NCBI RefSeq assembly: GCF_026163565.1
Contig: NZ_JAPDKN010000049.1
Coordinates: 1-32,481, forward strand
Source: Chryseobacterium sp. YIM B08800
GTDB lineage: Bacteria > Bacteroidota > Bacteroidia > Flavobacteriales > Weeksellaceae
Direction of reading: 5' to 3'
Length of the DNA stretch: 32,481 nt
Shown: positions 16,118-24,525 of the stretch, piece by piece
Layout of the letters: each line of letters opens with the position of its first letter
Position numbering within the stretch: position 1 is the first letter of the stretch
Notes under the pieces: model-generated
Database searches by the model: none
Seen by the model: only the letters and a program-made list of their open reading frames with translations
What the model was told of the DNA's origin: nothing
Program-made: the position numbers and the translations under genes

Positions 16118-16462
16118 TTAATCTCCGTCGGAAAACATCGAATTAGCAAGCGAAGTCACTACAGAAAGTGCTATACTGAAAATAAATGCCCACCAAAAGC
16201 CATCTACAACCATACTATCAATAAAATAATCTGCGATAAGGATAATAATAGCATTAATTACTAAGGCAAAAAAGCCTAAAGTAATAATCGTAAGTGGCAA
16301 ACCAAAAAGACTTAAAATAGGTTTTACGATAAGATTTAAAAGCCCTAAAACAATGGCAAAAATAATCGCAGTTGAAAAACCTTCAAAATGTACACCCGGT
16401 AAAATCTTGGTTAACAAAAAAGCTACAATAGCTGTAACCAGTAGTCGAATAATTAAGTTCAT
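16118..16462 (-). CDS. Phage holin family (superfamily IV, YvlD-like) membrane protein
   Basis: About 114 residues from the ATG at 16462 (MNLIIRLLVTAIVAFLLTKILPG); the longer frame needs a TTG at 16498 and adds no recognisable sequence. Four hydrophobic segments are visible at roughly 3-20, 28-46, 52-76 and 85-105, with LLNLIVKPILSLFGLPLTIITLG in the middle, the hallmark of the chromosomal YvlD/holin-4-2 family. Despite the family name there is no phage context here. Such proteins lie in the inner membrane and their role is uncertain. It is followed by a strong terminator. Confidence 0.85.
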   Translation of the reverse strand: MNLIIRLLVTAIVAFLLTKILPGVHFEGFSTAIIFAIVLGLLNLIVKPILSLFGLPLTIITLGFFALVINAIIILIADYFIDSMVVDGFWWAFIFSIALSVVTSLANSMFSDGD

Positions 16463-16555
16463 AGTATTTAATTTTATATTATTGGTTTTTATAAACAAAA
16501 CTTATTCCAATCATATTCAATCGATGATGAACACTAAGTTTTCTTTGTTTTAAAT

Positions 16556-16978
16556 TTATTTAATTTTCATCATTGTAACCAAAGATGTTGCTACATGACT
16601 TTCCGAAGTTCGGTTTTCATCAACTGTATAAATTTCAGTTCTGATAACACTGATTTTGGAACCTCCTTTTACTACATAAGATTTTGAAACCAAGGCATCT
16701 CCTATTGCAGGTCTTAAATAATTTACCTTCAATTCCACTGTTACTACATAACAATCTTCCTCATAATGACTTACGGCAGAATATCCTGAAGAAACATCAA
16801 CCAAAGAAGCAATCATCGCTCCGTTGAACATTCCGGCTTTTCTGGTCATCAACTCCATTTTAGGGATTTTGATGGATACAAAATCAGTTTCTACTTCTAA
16901 TAATTCAGCTTTGTAGAATTTTAAAGTTTCAGAACGGCTGAAACTATCGGTCATGAGTTTTGTTTTTTCTGGAGTCAT
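16556..16978 (-). CDS. PaaI-type hotdog-fold thioesterase
   Basis: About 140 residues from the ATG at 16978 (MTPEKTKLM); a start at 17002 is possible but adds eight unmatched residues. The motif AGMFNGAMIASLVDVSSGYSAV corresponds to the PaaI-family HGG-x-ASLAD segment, with Asn-Gly in place of His-Gly, and the aspartate in LVDV is the likely catalytic residue. VVTVELKVNYLRPAIGD and the C-terminal strands fit a hotdog fold. It probably hydrolyses acyl-CoA, but the substrate cannot be told. It lies upstream of the holin-like gene on the same strand; the 93-base gap shows no terminator. Confidence 0.85.
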   Translation of the reverse strand: MTPEKTKLMTDSFSRSETLKFYKAELLEVETDFVSIKIPKMELMTRKAGMFNGAMIASLVDVSSGYSAVSHYEEDCYVVTVELKVNYLRPAIGDALVSKSYVVKGGSKISVIRTEIYTVDENRTSESHVATSLVTMMKIK

Positions 16979-17035
16979 GTTTATGTTTGAGTGTTTATGC
17001 AAATTTCTGTAAAATTTATTTTAAATAGTTTCTTT

Positions 17036-17043
17036 ATTTTTGT
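17036..17043 (+). promoter_or_regulatory. -7 box TATTTTTG for the lipoprotein gene
   Basis: TATTTTTG fits TAnnTTTG and lies 39 bases before the ATG at 17083. The matching -33 element is weak. The thioesterase gene diverges from here, and its promoter must also lie in 16979-17080. Confidence 0.45.
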
Positions 17044-17082
17044 TGAAACACAAAAATTTGTTTTAATTTAATAAAACTTCTA

Positions 17083-17637
17083 ATGAAAAATTTACTTTTA
17101 TTATTTTCAATATTCATTTTTATTGGTTGTAAAAAAAATCCAGATAGAATTGAAGAAATGAGTGCAAATAATGGTAAGAATTATATTAAAAAACATTTCA
17201 AAAATAATTCAAAAATAAAGATGGAAGTCTTTGATAAGGAATCAGATTTATTACTAACTGAAACTCATTTTAAAGACAGTCTTATCACAAAACTCATTGA
17301 ATATTATCCTAATAGAAAACCGAAAATCATTGCTAAAATACTTGAGCATCCAAATTTCTTTAATGGAGAATGCTACTTAGAAGATGGAAGAAAAGAAAGC
17401 GAAGGCTCGTTTTTTTATAATTACAAGAAAGGAGAATTAGTAAGAGTAAGTGACTGGATTTTTTATAATCCGAAAACATTAAAAGCAGATTCAATCTGTA
17501 ATTATTTCAGCAATGGTGACATTTCTATTCTAAGAAAAGTTGATAGAATATATCAAGACAAAATAGTTACAATTCAATATTATAAAATTAAAAGTTCTAA
17601 AAATTCTAATGAATGGGAAATTGAAAAAGTACAATAG
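17083..17637 (+). CDS. Lipoprotein with MORN-like repeats
   Basis: 184 residues. The N-terminus MKNLLLLFSIFIFIGC ends in a lipobox-like FIGC, so Cys16 should be lipidated and the protein attached to a membrane. The body has repeated segments of the form LIEYYPNRKPK, GECYLEDGRKESEG, WIFYNPKTLKADSICNYF, resembling the MORN_2/YwqK-type repeats common in Bacteroidota. No enzymatic motif is seen. The 61-base gap to the helicase holds that gene's own promoter box, so it is a separate unit. The function is unknown. Confidence 0.75.
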   Translation: MKNLLLLFSIFIFIGCKKNPDRIEEMSANNGKNYIKKHFKNNSKIKMEVFDKESDLLLTETHFKDSLITKLIEYYPNRKPKIIAKILEHPNFFNGECYLEDGRKESEGSFFYNYKKGELVRVSDWIFYNPKTLKADSICNYFSNGDISILRKVDRIYQDKIVTIQYYKIKSSKNSNEWEIEKVQ

Positions 17638-17686
17638 TGTAATAAAAAGATGATAGCCACCAAATGCAAGCTACAACAAAATCCCC

Positions 17687-17694
17687 TACCTTTG
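17687..17694 (+). promoter_or_regulatory. -7 box TACCTTTG immediately before the helicase start
   Basis: TACCTTTG matches TAnnTTTG and ends only four bases before the ATG at 17699. With the usual spacing of about six bases to the start of transcription, the mRNA would be leaderless or nearly so. Confidence 0.55.
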
Positions 17695-17698
17695 CAAA

Positions 17699-19006
17699 AT
17701 GGAATTAGAATCTATTTATAAAAAACTGCAGATTCAGGATATGAATCAGATGCAGAAAACAACATATAAAACGACAGAAAACAACACCGATGTTGTTTTA
17801 CTTTCACCAACAGGATCAGGAAAAACACTTGCTTTTTTGTTTCCGGTTCTTAGAAGTTTATCAAAAGAATCGACAGGAATTCAAGCTTTAATTTTGGTTC
17901 CGGCAAGAGAATTAGCTTTACAGATTGAGCAGGTTTTCAAATCGATGGGAACAGATTTTAAGGTAACTGTTTGCTATGGAGGTCACGATAAAAAGATTGA
18001 AATAAACAATCTCAAGGAAGCTCCTGCAATATTGATCGGAACTCCGGGAAGAGTTGCCTATCATATGAGAAATAAAAATCTTGATGTAAAAACAATTAAA
18101 AACCTGGTTCTGGATGAGTTTGATAAAGCTTTAGAATTCGGTTTTCATGACGATATGGAATACATTATTGAAAACATGTACAATCTATATCAAAGAATGC
18201 TGACTTCGGCAACATCGATGGATGAGATTCCAAAATTTACCGGTTTAAAAGATGAAAAAGTAATTGACTTCTTAAAATTAGGAGAAAATAAACCTGATAT
18301 CCAATTAAGAAAAGTAATGACAATTTCTGAGGAAAAACTGGATACTTTGTTCCACCTGATTTGTAAAATCGGAAACAAAAGAACCCTTATCTTCTGTAAC
18401 CATAGAGAAACGGTTGACCGTATTGCCGATTTGCTTTTAGATAAAGGAATTGCCCGAGAAACCTTCCACGGCGGAATGGAACAGGATGAAAGAGAACGTG
18501 CTTTGCTTAAATTCAGAAATGATACAGCGAGAGTTTTAATCACCACAGATTTAGCGGCAAGAGGTTTAGACGTACCGGAAGTTGAATCGATTGTTCATTA
18601 TCAATTACCGACAACGGAAGATGCTTTCATTCACAGAAACGGTCGTACCGCAAGAATGAATGCAAAAGGTTTTGCTTATCTGGTGATGACCGAAGATGAG
18701 AAATTTCCATTCATTAAAAAAGATACACCTGAAGAATCTGTAAAAGAATTTTCTAAAGTTCCTGCAAACCCGCCATTCCAAACAATTTATATCAGTGCCG
18801 GAAAAAAAGATAAGGTCAATAAAGTAGATATCGTAGGATATTTATTGAAAAAAGGAGAATTGCAGAAAGAAGATTTAGGTCTGATTGAAGTAAAAGATAC
18901 AACTTCTTATGTAGCAGTTTCGAGAAACAAAGTGAGAGATTTACTTAAAAAACTAAGCACTGAAAAGCTGAAAGGCAAGAAAGTGAAAATGGAAGTTGCT
19001 TATTAA
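17699..19006 (+). CDS. DEAD-box-type ATP-dependent RNA helicase with DEFD motif II and a DbpA-like RNA-binding domain
   Basis: 435 residues. The Q-motif region is at 1-30, motif I SPTGSGKT (36-43), PARELA (68-73), TPGR (115-118), motif II DEFD (139-142) instead of DEAD, and SAT (170-172). Domain 2 carries TTDLAARGLDVPEV and HRNGRTAR. The last 75 or so residues (DKVNKVDIVGYLLKKGEL onward) look like the DbpA/CsdA RNA-binding domain, which in relatives contacts 23S rRNA, so a role in ribosome assembly or RNA remodelling is likely but inferred. A -7 box ends four bases before the ATG, pointing to a leaderless mRNA. A hexanucleotide repeat with strong folding potential follows the stop. Confidence 0.93.
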   Translation: MELESIYKKLQIQDMNQMQKTTYKTTENNTDVVLLSPTGSGKTLAFLFPVLRSLSKESTGIQALILVPARELALQIEQVFKSMGTDFKVTVCYGGHDKKIEINNLKEAPAILIGTPGRVAYHMRNKNLDVKTIKNLVLDEFDKALEFGFHDDMEYIIENMYNLYQRMLTSATSMDEIPKFTGLKDEKVIDFLKLGENKPDIQLRKVMTISEEKLDTLFHLICKIGNKRTLIFCNHRETVDRIADLLLDKGIARETFHGGMEQDERERALLKFRNDTARVLITTDLAARGLDVPEVESIVHYQLPTTEDAFIHRNGRTARMNAKGFAYLVMTEDEKFPFIKKDTPEESVKEFSKVPANPPFQTIYISAGKKDKVNKVDIVGYLLKKGELQKEDLGLIEVKDTTSYVAVSRNKVRDLLKKLSTEKLKGKKVKMEVAY

Positions 19007-19010
19007 TTTG

Positions 19011-19100
19011 AGGTTGAGGCTAAGGTTGAGGCTAAGGTTGACACTAAAAAAATCAACCTTAACCTTAACCTTAACCTTAACCTTAACCTTAACCTTAACC
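19011..19100. repeat. (AACCTT)n tandem repeat with an upstream complementary arm
   Basis: From 19055 to 19100 the sequence is seven perfect AACCTT units plus AACC. Just before it, 19011-19044 holds degenerate GGTTGA/GGCTAA hexamers, broadly the complement, separated by an A run. The two sides can fold into one long stem. It sits exactly between the convergent helicase and SMP-30 genes and its last base is the first base of the SMP-30 stop codon, so it may act as a two-way terminator. Slippage could change the copy number. Confidence 0.85.
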
Positions 19101-19990
19101 TACTTCAACCCTTTTGTCTTTGTCTGCAAAGTATAAACCGATTTTGAAGCGGTAATAAACAGAATATTGTTTTTCTCCCCTCCGAAAGTTACATTTCCTG
19201 TCCAGTCTTCAGGAATTTTAATGTGATAAACTTTTTTACCTTCAGTATTAAAAACAGTAACACCATCTCCTGTAATATAAAGATTTCCATCCTGATCAAG
19301 CGTCATTCCGTCTGATCCCATTTCACAAAAAAGCTTCTTTTCAGACAATTTTCCGTCGCCTAAAATATCATAAACATAGGTTTTTCCTGCATCAATATCT
19401 GAAACGTAAAGTTTTTTCAGCTGTATACTTCCGATAATTCCATTGGGCTGTACAAAAGTTTCAAGTTTTGAAATTTTGCCGTCTTTATTTCTGTAATACA
19501 GATTTTTCTCTGGAATTTCTACTTTAAAATTTTGCCAATACTCTCTTTTATACAAAGGGTCAGTGAAATAAATTCCACCATTACCATCAAGCCAAAGGTC
19601 ATTGGGTCCATTTAATCTTTTCCCTTCAAAACCTTTTGATAAAACCTCAATCGATTTGTCTTTGCCAATTTTCCAAATTTCACCTTCGTTGTCTGAACAG
19701 GTAATTAAATTATCATTCTCATCGAAATACGTTCCGTTGGCTCTTCCGGTTTTGTCTAAAAACAAAGATACTTTATCGGTTTTCCAGTCCCAGAAATAAA
19801 TTTTATCGTTGGGCTGATCTGTAAAATAAACATTTCCGGTTTTATCTGTTGCCGGACCTTCGGTAAATGAAAATTGATTTGATATTAATTTTGGTTCGGT
19901 GTTTTCAAGCATTGCATTGTAATTTGGTGATTTGCAACTGAGAAATACCAAAACCAAACCAACAAGACCCGCATTCAAAATATTTTTCAT
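19100..19990 (-). CDS. SMP-30/gluconolactonase-like lipoprotein
   Basis: 296 residues. The N-terminus MKNILNAGLVGLVLVFLSCK has a lipobox-like FLSC, so it is probably an envelope lipoprotein. The rest is a six-bladed propeller of the SMP-30/gluconolactonase/LRE-like superfamily, with segments such as FTEGPATDKTGNVYFTDQ, RLNGPNDLWLDGNGGIYFTDP and GSDGMTLDQDGNLYITGDG. The GPND and EGP positions are where family members bind a divalent metal. Members hydrolyse sugar lactones; the substrate here is unknown. The stop codon begins inside the AACCTT repeat. It diverges from ccoG across about 255 bases. Confidence 0.88.
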   Translation of the reverse strand: MKNILNAGLVGLVLVFLSCKSPNYNAMLENTEPKLISNQFSFTEGPATDKTGNVYFTDQPNDKIYFWDWKTDKVSLFLDKTGRANGTYFDENDNLITCSDNEGEIWKIGKDKSIEVLSKGFEGKRLNGPNDLWLDGNGGIYFTDPLYKREYWQNFKVEIPEKNLYYRNKDGKISKLETFVQPNGIIGSIQLKKLYVSDIDAGKTYVYDILGDGKLSEKKLFCEMGSDGMTLDQDGNLYITGDGVTVFNTEGKKVYHIKIPEDWTGNVTFGGEKNNILFITASKSVYTLQTKTKGLK

Positions 19991-20245
19991 TTCTATAAAT
20001 TTAAGGCCTACAATTTACGATTTGTAAAAAGCTTAGCCAATTTTACGAAACCATTTATTTGGTTTAACAATAATTAGCAAAATGTCCTTTTTGTACTATT
20101 CTATAAGTGTTTAATATTATTTATTGAATCTTAAAATCAAGAGCTTTGTATCATCTTTAATGAGGGAAATTTAGACTAAAAATTATTTCAGAAATGATTG
20201 ATAAATTCTCTAAAAAAGTCCTTTTAATTCAATAAAATTCAAAAA
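19991..20245. promoter_or_regulatory. Divergent control region between the SMP-30-like gene and ccoG
   Basis: AAACCA-TTTAT-TGGTTT (about 20049-20065) is a perfect short inverted repeat that could be an operator or a hairpin. No standard -33/-7 pair is clear for either gene, and I do not recognise an FNR-type site with confidence. Confidence 0.3.
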
Positions 20246-21688
20246 ATGAGCATTCAGCAAGGCAATATAAAAATTCCGGGAAGTGATGGTGAGGCATTCA
20301 GAGATTCTGTAGGAACAATGGATGATACAGGAAAACGAAAATGGGTTTTCCCAAGAAAGCCAAAAGGTAAGTTTACCAATTACAGAGATTATACAAGTTA
20401 TGTTTTATTAGCTTTATTTTTTGGAATTCCGTTTTTAAAAATTAACAACAACCCGTTTCTTTTAATCAATCTTATCGATAGAAAATTCTTTATTCTTGGT
20501 CAGTCATTTTACCTTCAGGATTTTTTTATTTTAGCTTTAGGAGCAGTGATCTCTGTCATTTTTGTGATGCTATTTACGGTGGTTTTCGGAAGAATATTTT
20601 GTGGATGGTTGTGTCCTCAAACTGTTTTTATGGAAATGGTTTTCCGAAAAATAGAATATTGGATTGAAGGCGACCGTAACAAACAGATGAAACTCGACAG
20701 ACAAAGCTGGGATTCTGAAAAAATAAGAAAAAGAGTTTTAAAATGGTCAGTATTCTTTATCATGTCAGTGATTATTTCCCACTTTATGTTTATGTACATT
20801 GTTGGGTACGAAAATATTTTTAAAATCATTCAGGAAGGTCCGGTTGAACATCCTTTACATTTTACGGCAATGCTGTCTTTTTCCTTGGTCTTTTATTTTG
20901 TTTTCACTTGGTTGCGTGAGCAAGTTTGCACCTTGATATGTCCTTATGGAAGACTGCAAGGTGTGTTAATCGACAAACAGACCATCAATGTATATTACGA
21001 TAAAAAAAGAGGAGAAAACCGCGCTAAATGGAGAAACGGAGAAGACAGAAAATCTTCAGGAAAAGGCGATTGTATTGATTGTGGACAATGTGTCGTAGTT
21101 TGTCCAACGGGAATTGATATCAGAAACGGTCAGCAACTAGAATGCGTCAACTGCACTGCCTGTATCGACGCTTGTGATGAGGTAATGGTAAAAGTAGGTT
21201 TACCAACCGGATTGGTACGTTATGCCACAGAATCAGAAATTGAAACCGGAAAAAAACTTGGAATAACTTCAAGAATGATCATTACCACAATTTTTCTGAC
21301 GTTATTGATAGGGTTTTTAGGATTTTTATTAAACGACAGAGGTTCTATGGAAGCAAAATTTATAAAACCTGCGGGATCTACATTTTTTGTGAGAGACGGA
21401 AAAATCATCAATAATTTCACCTATACTTTTTTAAATAAAACCAATGAGAAAAAAGTAATTACCATAAAAGTGACGCAACCTAATCATGCCGAAATTATTT
21501 CATCAGGACCGAGCAAAATCACATTAAAAGGCGACCAAATTCTTAAAGGCTCAATTAGCATCGCTTTCCCTGAAAATGAAATAAAATCGTCCAAACAAAA
21601 TTTAACCATCGTTGTTTTAGATGAAAAAAATGAAGTTTTAGATACTTTTGAAACCACCTTTGAAGGACCTTTTAAGCTCACATTGTAA
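20246..21688 (+). CDS. ccoG: Cytochrome c oxidase accessory protein CcoG (FixG/RdxA)
   Basis: 480 residues. A membrane iron-sulphur protein needed for maturation of cbb3-type oxidase, where it is thought to handle copper by reduction. Membrane segments lie around residues 50-65, 92-114, 168-188, 208-222 and 343-363. CGWLCPQ (119-125) and CTLICPYGR (228-236) precede two 4Fe-4S clusters: C276-x2-C-x2-C-x3-C286 and C300-x2-C-x2-C-x3-C310. The periplasmic C-terminal part is an immunoglobulin-like FixG domain. It is usually next to ccoNOP, which are absent here; the genome should carry them elsewhere. The convergent AraC gene ends only four bases away. Confidence 0.95.
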   Translation: MSIQQGNIKIPGSDGEAFRDSVGTMDDTGKRKWVFPRKPKGKFTNYRDYTSYVLLALFFGIPFLKINNNPFLLINLIDRKFFILGQSFYLQDFFILALGAVISVIFVMLFTVVFGRIFCGWLCPQTVFMEMVFRKIEYWIEGDRNKQMKLDRQSWDSEKIRKRVLKWSVFFIMSVIISHFMFMYIVGYENIFKIIQEGPVEHPLHFTAMLSFSLVFYFVFTWLREQVCTLICPYGRLQGVLIDKQTINVYYDKKRGENRAKWRNGEDRKSSGKGDCIDCGQCVVVCPTGIDIRNGQQLECVNCTACIDACDEVMVKVGLPTGLVRYATESEIETGKKLGITSRMIITTIFLTLLIGFLGFLLNDRGSMEAKFIKPAGSTFFVRDGKIINNFTYTFLNKTNEKKVITIKVTQPNHAEIISSGPSKITLKGDQILKGSISIAFPENEIKSSKQNLTIVVLDEKNEVLDTFETTFEGPFKLTL

Positions 21689-21692
21689 AGTA

Positions 21693-22571
21693 TCAATGTT
21701 TATGGTCTTTAATAAATTGCGAGGGTGTAATTCCTGAATTTTTACGGAACATCCTCGCAAAATAAGAATACTCTTCATACCCCAATCTAAAAGCAATTTC
21801 CACAAGACCTTCATCAAGATAGATGAGCATTCTTTTAGCTTCCAGAATCACTCTTTCGGTAATAATCTCAGAAGCAGTTTTCTGCATAACAGTCTGTGTA
21901 ATTCTGTTAAGATGCTTTGCCGAGATATTCATTTGTGATGCGTAATAAGCAATTGATTTTTGAGAGGTAAAAAGTTCTTCCAATAAGTTTTCAAAATCCT
22001 GATAATGCTTAAAATAAGACACACTGGTTGCTAAAGTTTTCTCATCATCTTTAGCAAACTTTCTTACCGAATGAATATAAATTTGAGAAATAAGTGAAAG
22101 AATAAATCCCTGTTTCATTACATTCTGAGACTCATGCTCACTTCCAATAGCCTCAAAAAGGCGAATCATATTTACCAATTCATCAGATTCAAGCTGAAGC
22201 TTTCTCGAAAAACTCGGAGAGTTAAAAAATGGAAAATTTTTCAGCTTCTGATTAACGTAATACATTTCGTAATAAGGCTGAGAAAAAAAGAAAATATAAC
22301 CATCGGTATCCGGAGAAAGTTCCCAACTGTGAACCTGTCCCGGAGAAAGAAAAAACAGACTTCCTTCAGAAACATCATATTTTTGAAAATCTATTTCATG
22401 AATTCCCGTTCCTTTAGTGAAAATAACGGTGACATAAAAATCATGACGATGCGGTTTTTCGATATGTTTATGACTTGAAATCAAATGATTTTTCAACGTA
22501 TTGAAATAAAAATCCGGAGCATTTTTCTCTGACTGAAAAAGATTGATGTGCAATACCGAGATAGAATTCAT
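21693..22571 (-). CDS. AraC-family transcriptional regulator
   Basis: 292 residues. The N-terminal part is a cupin-like sensor (HRHDFYVTVIFTKGTGIHEID, then LFFLSPGQVHSWEL). The last 100 residues carry the two helix-turn-helix motifs of AraC proteins: SIAYYASQMNISAKHLNRI and LVEIAFRLGYEEYSYFARMFRKNSGITPSQF. It is most likely an activator responding to a small ligand. Its promoter faces the MerR gene, and its end nearly touches ccoG. Neither neighbour is proven as a target. Confidence 0.92.
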   Translation of the reverse strand: MNSISVLHINLFQSEKNAPDFYFNTLKNHLISSHKHIEKPHRHDFYVTVIFTKGTGIHEIDFQKYDVSEGSLFFLSPGQVHSWELSPDTDGYIFFFSQPYYEMYYVNQKLKNFPFFNSPSFSRKLQLESDELVNMIRLFEAIGSEHESQNVMKQGFILSLISQIYIHSVRKFAKDDEKTLATSVSYFKHYQDFENLLEELFTSQKSIAYYASQMNISAKHLNRITQTVMQKTASEIITERVILEAKRMLIYLDEGLVEIAFRLGYEEYSYFARMFRKNSGITPSQFIKDHKH

Positions 22572-22597
22572 CCTGATTAATTAAGTGTGAAAGAGAA

Positions 22598-22628
22598 CAA
22601 AAATACGCTTAAACTGCACATTTTACAA
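22598..22628 (-). promoter_or_regulatory. Promoter of the AraC regulator
   Basis: On the minus strand TTG (22626-22628) and TATTTTTG (22598-22605) are 20 bases apart, a good -33/-7 pair. The -7 box is 27 bases before the ATG at 22571. Confidence 0.6.
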
Positions 22629-22634
22629 CGTGTA

Positions 22635-22667
22635 TTTGTAGTAAAGCTTAAAAAATATTTATCTTTG
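22635..22667 (+). promoter_or_regulatory. Promoter of the MerR regulator
   Basis: TTTG (22635-22638) and TATCTTTG (22660-22667) are separated by 21 bases. Transcription should start near 22673, which excludes the earlier in-frame ATG at 22587 and supports 22686 as the start. It lies back to back with the AraC promoter, so a regulator binding here could affect both. Confidence 0.6.
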
Positions 22668-22685
22668 ATTTTTCAGGATTTTATA

Positions 22686-23030
22686 ATGAAGACAAATTTA
22701 CCCGACAAACTGTATTATTCGATAGGAGAAGTTGCGAAAGCTTTCGATGTAAACGCTTCATTGATAAGATATTGGGAGCAAGAATTCCCAATCATCAAAC
22801 CTAAAAAAAACAAAAAAGGAAACCGCTACTTCACTCCCGAAGACATCAAAAACCTTAAAATCATTTATCATTTGGTGAAAGAAAAAGGTTATACGCTTGA
22901 TGGAGCAAGAATTGCGTTAACAACCAACTCAAAAATTTCTGAAACCGTAACCTTAATTGACCGTTTAGAATTCGTAAAAGCAGAGTTGCTTAAACTAAAA
23001 GATTCTTTGGTGGAAAAAGATTCTGAATAA
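22686..23030 (+). CDS. MerR-family transcriptional regulator
   Basis: 114 residues from the ATG at 22686 (MKTNLPDKLYYSIGEVAKAF); the earlier frame from 22587 is excluded by the promoter at 22635-22667. YSIGEVAKAFDVNASLIRYWEQEFP is the MerR helix-turn-helix, and GNRYFTPEDIKNLKIIYHLVKEKGYTLDGARIAL is the wing and second DNA-binding part. A short helix (RLEFVKAELLKLKDSL) should dimerise the protein. No metal-binding cysteines are present, so the signal is unknown. The next gene follows after 187 bases. Confidence 0.9.
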   Translation: MKTNLPDKLYYSIGEVAKAFDVNASLIRYWEQEFPIIKPKKNKKGNRYFTPEDIKNLKIIYHLVKEKGYTLDGARIALTTNSKISETVTLIDRLEFVKAELLKLKDSLVEKDSE

Positions 23031-23217
23031 TACTATCCACAAATATCAGTAAAACAACTGATATCCAAAAATCTGTTTAAAAATTATTTTCATTTTCATA
23101 CAGTTTTGAGTTAAAATAATTCTTAACTTTATTCTGCGATGTTTCAATTTCGACAATATTTTCTTTAGAAATAGTATTGATTGTAATATCTCACCAAACA
23201 AAAACACAAAATGACAG

Positions 23218-24525
23218 ATGAAAAAAAACTATTACCAGCAAATGGTATTTCTAGGAATACTCTTGCTTACGCTACTTGGATTTCAAAAATATGCCAATAA
23301 ATCTGACGAACCTTTTCCTAAAATCACATTCATTTCTGAAAGTTTACCTGCAGAATCATTTTCAGAATTTGACCCAAACGATTTAGATGAAAATCAATGG
23401 CAAAAACTCGGATTTTCTGAAAAGCAAACCGCAACAATTTTAAAGTACAAGAAAATTGTTGGCGGAAAATTTCTATCAAAAGAGCAATTCAAAAAATGTT
23501 ATGCTGTTTCTGAAGAAAAATATTCTCAGTTGAGTTCTTTTATTTTATTACCTGAAACCAATCTGGAAGCAAAATCCAGAAATTCAGGTTTTAAAAGTTA
23601 TGAAAAGAAATCTTTACACATCACAAGAAAATTTAATCCTGATCAACTTTCACAAAATGATTGGGAAAATATGGGATTTTCTGAAAAACAGGCTGTGGCA
23701 ATTCTTAAATACAAAAGTTTCTTAGGCGGAAGTTTTGTGAGCAAAGAAAAATTCAAAGAATGCTTTATCATTAATGAAGAAAACTATGCGAAACTTGAAC
23801 CTTACTTAATTCTTCCAGAAAAAACTCCGGCTAATTTTAATGCTTATGCTGGAAAATCGAATTCATTTAAATCTAAAACTCTGCAAACTTATTTTGACCC
23901 AAATACTTTAGATGTGCAAGGTTGGATAGCTTTAGGTTTCTCAGAAAAACAAGCGAATGTTATCGTTAATTACCGTGACAGAAACCTGAAAGGAAGTTTT
24001 AAAACTTTAGAAGATATTAAAAACTGTTTTGTTATTTCCGCAGAAAAGTTTGAAGAATTAAAACCTTTTATCAGACTTAATGCTTCTACAATGGCGAAAA
24101 ACTCTGAAGAGAAAAAGCCAGAACTCAAACAGGAAAAAACTGATTTTTCAAAAACAGATATGAATTCTATAACGTTTAAACAGCTTTTAGAGTTTGGTTT
24201 GGATGAAAAAAGTGCAGGTTCAATGATTGGTTTCAGAAAAAAACTAGGCGGATTTATGACGAAAGAACAGATTTTGGAAACCTACAATATTGACAAGGAA
24301 TTGGTGCAAAAATTATTAAGCATTGCTCCACTCGATAATTCAAAAGTTGAGCGACATACTTTGGTGGATGCACCCGAAGAATGGCTGAAAAACCATCCTT
24401 ATTTCAAATATTCCGCAGACAAAATTATTTATTACCGAATCAGCAATCCTGATGATAAAAAAATCTGGAAGTTATTGAAAACTAAGCCTGAATATGAAGC
24501 GAGGATGAGACTTTATATAAAGTAG
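23218..24525 (+). CDS. Membrane-anchored helix-hairpin-helix repeat protein
   Basis: 435 residues. One hydrophobic segment (residues 8-22, MVFLGILLLTLLGFQ) anchors the protein, and the rest is probably on the outer side of the membrane. Four repeats follow: FDPNDLDENQWQKLGFSEKQ, FNPDQLSQNDWENMGFSEKQ, FDPNTLDVQGWIALGFSEKQ and a diverged one around ITFKQLLEFGLDEKS, each with a hairpin of the form ILKYK-x3-GGxFxSKEQF. These are ComEA-like helix-hairpin-helix units. The C-terminal HPYFKYSADKIIYYR may be a fifth. In ComEA such units bind DNA during uptake; DNA binding here is inferred from family only. Confidence 0.85.
   Translation: MKKNYYQQMVFLGILLLTLLGFQKYANKSDEPFPKITFISESLPAESFSEFDPNDLDENQWQKLGFSEKQTATILKYKKIVGGKFLSKEQFKKCYAVSEEKYSQLSSFILLPETNLEAKSRNSGFKSYEKKSLHITRKFNPDQLSQNDWENMGFSEKQAVAILKYKSFLGGSFVSKEKFKECFIINEENYAKLEPYLILPEKTPANFNAYAGKSNSFKSKTLQTYFDPNTLDVQGWIALGFSEKQANVIVNYRDRNLKGSFKTLEDIKNCFVISAEKFEELKPFIRLNASTMAKNSEEKKPELKQEKTDFSKTDMNSITFKQLLEFGLDEKSAGSMIGFRKKLGGFMTKEQILETYNIDKELVQKLLSIAPLDNSKVERHTLVDAPEEWLKNHPYFKYSADKIIYYRISNPDDKKIWKLLKTKPEYEARMRLYIK

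Noticed and set aside
16118..16462. Phage holin family protein as a sign of a prophage
   Set aside because: The protein belongs to the chromosomal YvlD-like group and no other phage gene is present.
17083..17637. A YwqK-type antitoxin
   Set aside because: The MORN-like repeats prompt that label in databases, but there is a lipobox and no toxin gene next to it.
19011..19100. CRISPR-like array or telomere
   Set aside because: The units are six-base perfect tandem copies with no spacers, inside a chromosome-like gene neighbourhood.
22587..22685. An earlier in-frame ATG for the MerR gene, adding 33 residues
   Set aside because: The promoter at 22635-22667 lies inside this extension, and the added residues do not belong to the MerR fold.
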